Shown here piece by piece: positions 55,851 to 64,000 of a DNA stretch of 64,000 nucleotides. Origin of the DNA: Apium graveolens (Eukaryota > Streptophyta > Magnoliopsida > Apiales > Apiaceae). Within the stretch, counting starts at the first letter, position 1. Each line of letters starts with the position of its first letter. The notes beneath the pieces were generated by a model. The model ran no database searches. It was not told where the DNA came from and worked only from the letters and a program-made list of their open reading frames with translations. The stretch covers positions 96,227 to 160,226 of the forward strand of contig NW_027417559.1 of assembly GCF_009905375.1 (NCBI RefSeq). Reading direction: 5' to 3'. The position numbers and the translations under genes are program-made.

Positions 55851-57757
55851 GGCAATATGTTCCCACTTCCACTCTGGAATCTCCAATGGCTGTAGCAATC
55901 CGCTTGGTCTCTGATGCTCCGCTTTAACTTTCTGACAGGTATAGCATTTGCTAACCCATTCCGCAATCTCCCTCTTCATATTTGGCCACCAATAATTCTT
56001 CTTTAAATCTCTGTACATTTTGGTACTCCCTGGATGGATGGAATATCTTGAACTATGTGCTTCTTGTAAAATTTCATTTTTCAGCTCCGTTACTGGTGGA
56101 ATCCAAATTCTTGAAGAAAACCTAAGAATACCTTGATCATCTTGTTGCGTGCATAATTCCTCACCTACCAAACTATTTATATCTTGATCCATTACCTCTT
56201 TCTGGCATTTCTTTATTTTCTCCAATAACTCCGGTTGGAAAATCATACTGTACACTTTTGCTTCCTCAGGCTTGCAAATTCTAATCTCCAATTCCAATTT
56301 TTGAAATTCTTTATATATCTCTTCAGGTACGGATAATACATTTAACTTTTCCTTCCGACTTAACGCATCTGCTACAACGTTCGCCTTACCGGGATGATAA
56401 TTAATCGAGCAATCATAATCTTTGATCAATTCTAACCATCTCCTTTGTCTCATATTAAGTTCCTTCTGGGTAAATATATATTTCAAACTTTTGTGATCCG
56501 TGAAAATTTCACACTTTTCTCCATACAAATAATGTCTCCAAATATTCAAAGCGAAAACTATAGCTGCTAACTCCAAATCATGAGTAGGGTACTTCTGTTC
56601 GTGTGGTTTCAATTGCCTTGACGCATACGCAATCACCTTGTCGTGCTGCATAAGAACACATCCTAATCCTTTGTAGGAAGCATCGCTATAAATTACGAAA
56701 TTCCCTTGATCGTCTGGAAGTGACAAAATAGGTGTTGTGATTAATCTCCGCTTCAATTCCTGAAAACTTTCTTCACACTTGTCATTCCATATAAACTTTT
56801 CATTCTTTCGTGTAAGCTTTGTCAATGGTGTTGCAATTCTTGAGAAATTCTGAATGAATCGTCAATAATATCCTGCCAATCCTAAGAAACTTCTTACTCA
56901 GTGGGTGTTCTCGGTCTTTCCCAATTCGTAATTGCCTCGATCTTTGCCGGGTCCACTTTGATCCCTTCGTTACTGACTATGTGTCCTAAGAACTGAACTT
57001 CTTGTAGCCAAAACTCACACTTCGACAATTTAGCATATAACTTCTTTTTCCTTAAAATCTCTAAAGCTGTCCTTAAATCTTCCGCATAATCCTCCTCCGT
57101 CTTTGAATAGATCAAAATATCATCTATAAATACTATAACGAACTTGTCCAAATATTCTTTGAAAATTCTGTTCATCAGGTCCATAAACGCTGCTGGGGCG
57201 TTGGTTAATCCAAAAGACATCACTAAAAACTCGTAATGCCCATACCTTGTTCTGAAAGCTGTCTTTGGTATATCTTCTGGTTTGATCTTTAGTTGATGAT
57301 ATCCCGATCTTAAATCAATTTTGGAGAAATACTTGGTTCCCTTCAATTGGTCAAACAAATCATCAATTCTGGGTAATGGATACTTATTCTTGATCGTCAA
57401 CTTATTGAGCTCCCTATAGTCGATACACAGTCTCATGCTCCCATCTTTCTTCTTGACAAATAATACCAGTGCACCCCACGGGGATACGCTGGGTCTAATT
57501 ACTCCTTTCTCTAACAGCTCTTGCAATTGCTTTGCTAACTCTTTTATCTCAACGGGCGCTATTATATACGGGGCCTTGGATATTGGTTCGGTTCCAGGTG
57601 CTAAGTCAATTGCAAATTCAATTTTTCTATCTGGAGGAAGTCCTGGTAACTCATCGGGAAATACGTCTGGAAATTCATTTACAACTGGAATATCTTCAAG
57701 TTTTGCTGGCTCCTGACTTCTGTCGATCACATATGCTATGAAATGCTCACATCCTTG
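55812..57757 (-). pseudogene. Element C reverse transcriptase, RNase H and integrase zinc finger
   Basis: It continues behind the TGA that ends the gag-protease frame. Reverse transcriptase: [20 protein letters not shown] (57420), [13 protein letters not shown] and the catalytic [10 protein letters not shown] (57128). The frame stops at 56894 in a VRSFLGL-type block, and a frameshift leads to RNase [14 protein letters not shown] (56690), [11 protein letters not shown], then [10 protein letters not shown]. The integrase zinc finger [18 protein letters not shown]...CYTCQK ends near 55920. It is followed by a frameshift into the integrase core. Confidence 0.9.
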
Positions 57758-59440
57758 TCATAGTAACTTCTTGGCTTGAATCATCATTAAGAACTTCTTT
57801 ACCTGCTTCTGTCCCTTGAACGTTACTATTCTTTCGTCTGGCGTTTTCACCATTACTTTCTTATTTCGACAATCTATCTGAGCATCATGATTAGATAACC
57901 AATCCATTCCTAATATAACGTCAAATTCTCCTAACTTAAACGGTATCAAATCTACACAAAACTTACTACCAGAAATCTCAATCTCACAATTCCCACAAAC
58001 TTGGTTAACAGTTACACGTTCTTGATTTGCTAATTCCACAGTCATTATTTCATTTAAATACCCAACTGGATAATTTAACTTACTAACAAAATCTTGTGAA
58101 ACAAACGATCGAGTTGCTCCCGAATCTATTAACACTTTGGCACATAAAGAGTTCACATTAAGCGTACCTGCCACGACATCCGTATCCTGGATCGCATCCT
58201 TCACCGACATGTCAAAAACCCTAGCCCTCGGAGTCTCATTCACTGTTGGGGTAGATCCCATAATCCTTAATGTATTACTGACTGGGGCTGGTGTCTTGCA
58301 ATCCCTGGCCATATGTCCTGGCTTCCCACATTTAAAGCATGTAAATCCAATGGCTGGAACCTTCACTGCTGGATTCTGGATAGGCTGATCCTTATTCGCT
58401 GGCTCTCTTGCTGGCTGATTTCGGCACTCCCTCGAGTAGTGCCCTTTCTGGTTGCATTTAAAACATACCACATTCAACTTGTTACAAACTCCTTCATGCT
58501 TCTTTTCACATACTTGACAATTTGGAAAAGTTAATCTCAACTGATTCGGTTGATTCACATTAGCTGAACGATTGCCCTGGCCTCCGTCTCCTATATTTTG
58601 TCTCCTGAAATTAAAATTTCTCCCTGGCTGAAACTTGCCCTTCTTAAAATTTGGAAACTTCCCTGTTTGTGACTGACCCTCACCTCCCTCAACTTTCCTT
58701 TTCTTGCTTTCCTTTTCTTTCTGGAACATCTCACTTTCTATCTCTGTGATCATAACTTTCTGTACAACCCCGACATAGGTATCCAATTCAAAAATAGCTA
58801 CCTTCCCTCTGATCCATGGCTTCAAACCTTGCTGGAATCTATTAGCTTTCTTTCTATCAGTATCAACATACGACGACACATACCTTGACAATTCCTCAAA
58901 CTTCCCCTCATAATCTGTTACCGACATGTTCCCTTGCTTTAATTCTAAAAACTTCAGCTCCATTTGATCCTGAACAAACTGAGGAAAATACTTTTCTAAA
59001 AACAATTCCTTAAACCTTTCCCAAGTAATAACATCTGTGCTTTCCAATGTTTTCACCATTTCCCACCAATAGGTGGCCTCATTCTTCAGATAGTAACTTG
59101 CAAATTCAACCTTCTGCTCCTCTTTCACTTTTACCAAGGCAAAAGCTTTCTCTATTTCTTTTAACCACACATTTGCTTCAATTGGCTCTAAGGAACCCTT
59201 GAATTCTGGTGGGTTTACTGCCTGAAAAGTTTTGAAAGTTACCTGGGGATTGGTCTGTCTCTGCTGTTGTTGTGCCAGGTGAACTATTTGTTGGGCCAAG
59301 ATTTGAAGAATCTGGGCTATTGCTGGGTCCATGGGTCCTGGGTTCATATTCTGGTTTATATCATTTTGGTTGTTATTGTTGTTGTTGTTGTTGGTTTCTT
59401 CATTTTGGGTGTTGGTGCGGGTATTTTTTCTGGGAGGCAT
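57758..59440 (-). pseudogene. Element C Gag and protease
   Basis: Probable start ATG 59440 (MPPRKNTRTNTQ), although the frame is open to 59482. An asparagine-rich low-complexity tract (residues 15-30) and a glutamine-rich tract precede the Gag domain (FKGSLEPIEANVWLKEIEKA, ASYYLKNEATYWWE). Two CCHC knuckles follow: CFKCNQKGHYSREC (58465) and CFKCGKPGHMARDC (58340). The protease has the intact motif VLIDSGATRSFV (58130) and DVILGMDWL. A TGA at 57758-57760 interrupts the frame where Ty3 chromoviruses normally continue into reverse transcriptase. Confidence 0.92.
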
Positions 59441-59895
59441 TTTCTGTAAAGAATCAATCAATTTATTTAGCTTTTGAATCAAATCTTTGTATAAAAGAAA
59501 AGTTTTATGAAATAGAAATATCTCTTTTTGAAAATAGTTGTAACTAAGTAAATTGCATGCTTCTTTACAGAATATAAACAGTTATGGAAAATAGGGTACA
59601 TGGTATCACAGGATATACTGGTGCAATAAATAAGGTAAAGTAAAACAGGTGCAATAAAATAAATGACAGGGTTGGAAAGGAAAAGGTACTGATATATAGA
59701 TCAAAAGTTTTAGGTAGTACAAGCGTAAAGATGCTTCGAAAGTAAAAGCAAAAAGGGTACAACAACCTACTCACTAGTCAGCATCGCTAGTCTATAAATA
59801 CAACTCAAAAGTGTTCTGATACACACTACACACTACTGTCCATACTACATAACCATAACAACACTGCTCAGCATCTCCATCTCAAAATTTCTAAC

Positions 59896-60414
59896 TCAGC
59901 TCCAAGGAAACTCTGGTCCTGCCAGCCTCTCGAAGTCCTCCATCACCTCAGTAGCCCAGCCCAGCAGTGCATCAGGGCCTCTGCCAGGTAGTGTAGCTCC
60001 ATATAGCCTAGCCTCAAGAACCCTCCGTGTCACATGAATCTCCTCTCGAAGCTCCCTCACACCACGATCAACATCTGTAGTCCTAATGATATGCTGTAAC
60101 TCTCTAATCTGAGCCAACAAGGAATCACGCTCCAATAGAAGAGCCTTATACCGATAATAAGGAACTGGGGGTAATGTAGACTGGAATGGGGCACTCGCTA
60201 CTGAATGCCCAGTGGAATCTAAATCAGCTGGTGGGGGTCCTCTAACAGGTGGCCTCATGCCTGGAGGTGGAATAGCCTGCAATGGTACGGGCTGCAACAC
60301 CGGCGGAGGTAGAATAGCCAATGCTGGTGGAATCACAGGACGTGGATCCGATGTTGGTGCTCCAACTGAAGGCTCTGAGTGATCAGCTGATACGGGAATA
60401 AAAGAGTCGGCCAT
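59896..60414 (-). CDS. Extra ORF between primer-binding site and gag (element C)
   Basis: An intact frame of 172 codons from ATG 60414, about 180 bp behind the primer-binding site and 455 bp before gag. I do not recognise it. The first 70 residues are rich in proline, alanine and valine (VIPPALAILPPPVLQPVP). Residues about 85-130 are helical and charged with coiled-coil spacing (LLLERDSLLAQIRELQHIIR, RGVRELREEIHVTRRVLEAR). The end is WATEVMEDFERLAGPEFPWS. Its size, position and layout match the ORF of element A at 46288. That it stays open while pol has decayed hints at coding function but proves nothing. Confidence 0.55.
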   Translation of the reverse strand: MADSFIPVSADHSEPSVGAPTSDPRPVIPPALAILPPPVLQPVPLQAIPPPGMRPPVRGPPPADLDSTGHSVASAPFQSTLPPVPYYRYKALLLERDSLLAQIRELQHIIRTTDVDRGVRELREEIHVTRRVLEARLYGATLPGRGPDALLGWATEVMEDFERLAGPEFPWS

Positions 60415-60594
60415 CTCAGCTATCTGAAATCATATCGTAATATAAGAATCTCGTACCACGACGCAAACTATACTAATACCGGTTATACCATAACACTCAA
60501 CCTCTCGACGTTCTATCATCCTATACCTTACTTCTAATCCTATCCCTCTACCCATTCCCGTCAACCTAGGCTTGTGTCAGTGACTTATAACCTG

Positions 60595-60608
60595 TGGCTC
60601 TGATACCA
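60595..60608 (-). other. Primer-binding site of element C
   Basis: On the minus strand TGGTATCAGAGCCA, initiator-Met-tRNA type, 4 bp behind the LTR end. Confidence 0.9.
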
Positions 60609-60612
60609 AACC

Positions 60613-63600
60613 TGTGGCGCCCTCCAAACTCGGGTCAGAAGTTTGAGGTCCACACACACACCTTAATTATAACCTGCTTATAACAATAATAAAGATAATA
60701 ATAATATATGCAATGACCCTACTTACCAATCACCACGGACCGCAACAGGTTAAAGTATGCACACAAGCCAAACACACTAATATAATACAAACCGTTCAAA
60801 TCCCAACTATTTCAAATTCAAACTGAGTATTAAACATTATTACAAACTTTTACAAACTTAAATTATTCCAAAAGAAGCCTACTAGCTCAGCTTTCTCAAC
60901 CTGAACCCCTAGCTCTCGCGCTGGACTGGGGATCCTCTTTACCAACTGGTTCCTTTTTAACTGGAAAGAATATAAACAACATCGCACAAATGAGCTAACT
61001 AGCTCAGCAAGTCACAATGACAAAACTGAGAATAATGATCATCAGGTGAATATGTTTATGATATCAAGTGAATAATAGATTATGATTTAGAATTGGATAT
61101 TATACTTTTAATTTAAAAACCAAGGTTAGGCTGCTAATCAGTCACGCACTAACCCCGAGCAAGGCACACAACATTACTCTAACTACTGGATCCAAGGCAC
61201 ACATTGGCCTAACTTGACCATTATATGGTCTGACCATGAATCTGGTCCACAATTTTATAAAAACAATCCAATTCTAACATAATAACAGAATATGCAATAG
61301 TAAAAAATAACCGAAATCATTAACAACAATAAATGTTTAACAATGAAAGGGTTTCAATCCTTGTAAGGATCAATAAGGCAATTTAAAAGCTTGGATGCTG
61401 GGTAATGAAAGAATTGGATAACAAAGGAATCAACGTTTCAAGGTTTCAAGGATTCGGTCTTTCAAAGTATAAGATACCATGGGTTGAGTATATAATAGTT
61501 CATTTCAGTGTTTGGTATTTAGTTTGTATGTATTTGTAGAGTAGTATCGTAGATTTGTGGTTCTTGTTTGGGTATACAATAATTAATGGATTAGAAAGAA
61601 TATGATTCATGGCTCAAGGACAATAACTGAAATCAGGATTTAGGTTTCTGTGCTTCAAAGCACTTGCAATATCACAGGATTATCAAGTACTATAATATCT
61701 CGAGAAAGTTCAGAACACTTGCCTGGTATTAGCTTACTACACTGCACTCGCTTCCAATCACAACCGTTTTACTCCTCAACTACCTGTTTCCCTTTCCTAC
61801 GTCTTACCTCTTCTGCTCACATATCATAAGCATCTATCAATAATTTACTCATGGAATTCTATTTAACACATACTTCTATCTACCCTTCGTTTTACCTAAA
61901 TCCGATTAACGGATTGAAAGTTATGCAATAATCAAGTAAACACCGAATATATAGACCGATAGTCAATTAACAAGTCACATGTAGCACATAATATATCACG
62001 TAATCAATGATATATTATTTATAAAGAAGTCTCGGGTCATAAATAGGCTTTCTGGTATTTAAAATGATTTTTAAAACATTTTTCGGAATTAAAACGGGTC
62101 GTTGGATCAATTTCTGGTTAATAAACAGGGTTCGGTTGGCCCATTCTGGCTCCGAAATAATTTTAGAATAATTATCGAGCCTTGGAAATAATTTAGAATA
62201 ATATTTTAAAGCTCGAAACTATTTTTCAGAATTTTTAAATCATTTTTAAATAATTAAATCTAATTAAATAACTAATTAAAATCAATTAATAATTAATTAA
62301 ATCAATTAATCAATTAATTTTTGAATTAATTGACCAATTAATCAATTATAAATTAACTGAAATTAATTAACTAATAAATTTAGATTTATTTGTGGATTAA
62401 AAATAATTTTCAGAATTAAAATAATAATTTTTAGAATTTTCAGAAATTAAAAATGAATTTTTATAATAAAAATAAATAGGAAATATGATTTTTAAACATT
62501 TTATAAACAGGAATCCTAAATTTGCAAAGTCTGGAAACTTCAGGGACCTAACTGTATCGTTTTCAAAAGTTGGGGTACTAAACTGTAATTTTCCAGCTCT
62601 TCGCCGGAAAACAGTCGGGTTCGCCGGAGAACACGTTCCCGGCGTCCTCACCACACCAACACCTCCAGATCACATCTACACAACATCAGGAACACAACCA
62701 TGCAATCAATTCATCCTAACAATCCCTGAGTTGGCCGGAATTTGGCCGTGAAGTTTTCCAGTTTCCAGCGAACATCGGAAAACTTCAAAACACAACTCCC
62801 TTCTCTACAGACCTCGTTGGTTCATGAAACTTATACGACTAGATTGCAAATTTCACAGAGAACACAACCCACTATCACACAACATCAATTTATCACAGAA
62901 TAAGAAACCCCCAAATTTCAATTAAGAACATTCATACGGGTTATAAACCCTAATTTTGAAATTCGAAAATCAAACTCAAATTTGAACATGTTATTGAACT
63001 CCAAATCAGACGTATGACATATGAAAATCATCAGGAAAACAAGCTCTACAACATGCAATCATCAAATCATACAAACAATCATCTGAACAAAAATTCATAT
63101 TTTTAATAAAATAAATTCGAAAATAAATAAATTTTTAGAAAAATAACCTTGATTTCTGCAGTGAAACAAAGCTCAGAATCTGATAGAACACTTCAAATCC
63201 TTCGTTTTGGTTACTCAAGCTTTGAAAACAGAGATCGGTAACGCCTTCGTTTTGTTGTTTGATTCTTAGAACAGTTTTAAGAAATTAGGGCTTTTCTCTG
63301 AAAATTATATAATTAACTATCTGCAAATGATTTTGATACGAAATAAAATACGGTAAAAGGCTATTTACAATTATGGAAAATTTGTATCCCGTTGGATCAT
63401 TCCGGATATAAAACGGTACGTTTATTTGTAAAAACTGATCCAAACGGTATCGGTTTTCGGGATAATTATCCAAATCAGTACAATTTGTACTGCGGTCTTG
63501 GTCTCAGCGCCTGGTTACACGTATTACGAAGTGATAATTGGGATAGTTTAATAAAAAGCTGCCGTTTATTGAAAATACGGGTTTTATTGATTTACCGAAA

Positions 63601-64000
63601 CGAATATTGTATCGAAAATGTTGTGCCGGGACCCGCGCAGGACAAACCGTAAGCCGGATCGAAAAAGTCAAAACATGGAATATGCTCGGAATATTACAAT
63701 TAGGTTAGGAAGGAGTTCTCGAAAGAGTTTCGGGTTCCAAAAACGTAACAACGGTTGACGTCGGTTGGTTCCCGTTTTTATAAAATAGATTTTAATTATC
63801 CGGAAAAAGATTTTAGAAATTTCATATGATTCTTATAAATCCATAAACCAACATAAAAATAATTAGGAAGATATGACAATTATCTATATTTTATTTTGGA
63901 CATATAAAAATTAAAATACTCAATTAATATTATTTTTGAATATTCAAGTACAGATAACACTTAACAATTAGCTCACAGAATAGATACTGAACACACATAA
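60613..64000 (-). repeat. 5' LTR of element C (right copy, cut by window end)
   Basis: It starts on the plus strand with TGTGGCGCCCTCCAAACTC. It is nearly identical to the left LTR except for an extra 313 bp (61690-62002), a 10-bp indel near 63184 and scattered single-base changes. In the minus orientation this is the promoter-bearing LTR. About 49 bp are missing beyond the window. Confidence 0.9.
61690..62002. other. 313-bp segment present only in the right LTR of element C
   Basis: The segment lies between two GTA triplets (CAAGTA | ... CACGTA | ATCAATG); the left LTR reads CAAGTAATCAATG. This is the footprint of a microhomology deletion in the left copy, or of an insertion in the right. 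No TIR or TSD longer than 3 bp is visible. Confidence 0.75.

Larger units (their letters stand above)
51659..64000 (-). mobile_element. Element C: Tekay-like chromovirus, minus strand
   Basis: The left boundary TGTGGCGCCCTCC (51659) is the 3' end of the element; the 5' LTR on the right runs past the window, about 49 bp short by comparison with the left LTR. Reading on the minus strand: 5' LTR, initiator-Met primer-binding site (60608-60595), extra ORF, gag with two CCHC knuckles, protease, reverse transcriptase, RNase H, integrase with a chromodomain-like tail, polypurine tract (54784-54772), 3' LTR. One in-frame stop and at least two frameshifts break pol. The left TSD candidate (TTTTT) cannot be tested. 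Confidence 0.9.

Noticed and set aside
1..64000. tRNA, rRNA, snRNA or riboswitch genes
   Set aside because: None recognised by eye on either strand; only primer-binding sites complementary to tRNA ends were found.

Overview
This is nuclear DNA of a flowering plant, almost certainly a eudicot: AT-rich, intron-containing coding remnants, plant-type LTR retrotransposons, Stowaway and hAT non-autonomous elements, a MULE transposase and a plant mobile domain (PMD) gene. I see no bacterial, organellar or free-virus genes and no intact host gene. The species cannot be fixed from sequence alone. At least 50 of the 64 kb is recognisable transposable element.

Layout. (1) 1-8470: a mosaic of small LTR fragments (239-2502), microsatellite and hairpin sequence, one probable MITE and two Stowaway-type MITEs in AT-rich intergenic DNA. 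(2) 8471-18214: a complete but decayed SIRE-type Ty1/copia element with perfect 5-bp target-site duplications (TSD, TAAAG) and a third ORF behind pol; a CACTA terminus sits inside its 5' LTR. (3) about 18320-28740: a minus-strand region holding a broken MULE transposase (split by a solo-LTR-like insertion) and a broken intron-containing PMD gene, with AAAACGG-rich repeat blocks on both sides and between them. (4) 28788-29388: a 601-bp non-autonomous hAT-like element with a perfect 8-bp TSD. (5) 30729-64000: a nest of four LTR retrotransposons. Element A (chromovirus-like Ty3, plus strand, about 4.1-kb LTR) was entered by a young Athila-type element (31893-43125, TSD GTATA, LTRs differing by about a dozen positions). 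The gag of A is cut at 48138 by the LTR of element B, and B is cut at 51659 by element C (Tekay-like chromovirus, minus strand), which runs to the window edge.

How the parts relate. Each complete LTR element keeps the standard order (LTR, primer-binding site, gag, protease, polymerase and integrase domains, polypurine tract, LTR), but all carry stops or frameshifts, so none looks autonomous. Three points stand out. The unrelated SIRE and Athila elements carry related third ORFs in the env-like position, each followed by an extra polypurine-like tract. The two chromovirus-like elements A and C both have an unexplained ORF between primer-binding site and gag. The MULE and PMD genes look like modules of one composite element. 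I found no convincing wholly new system; these three modular gene associations are the best leads.
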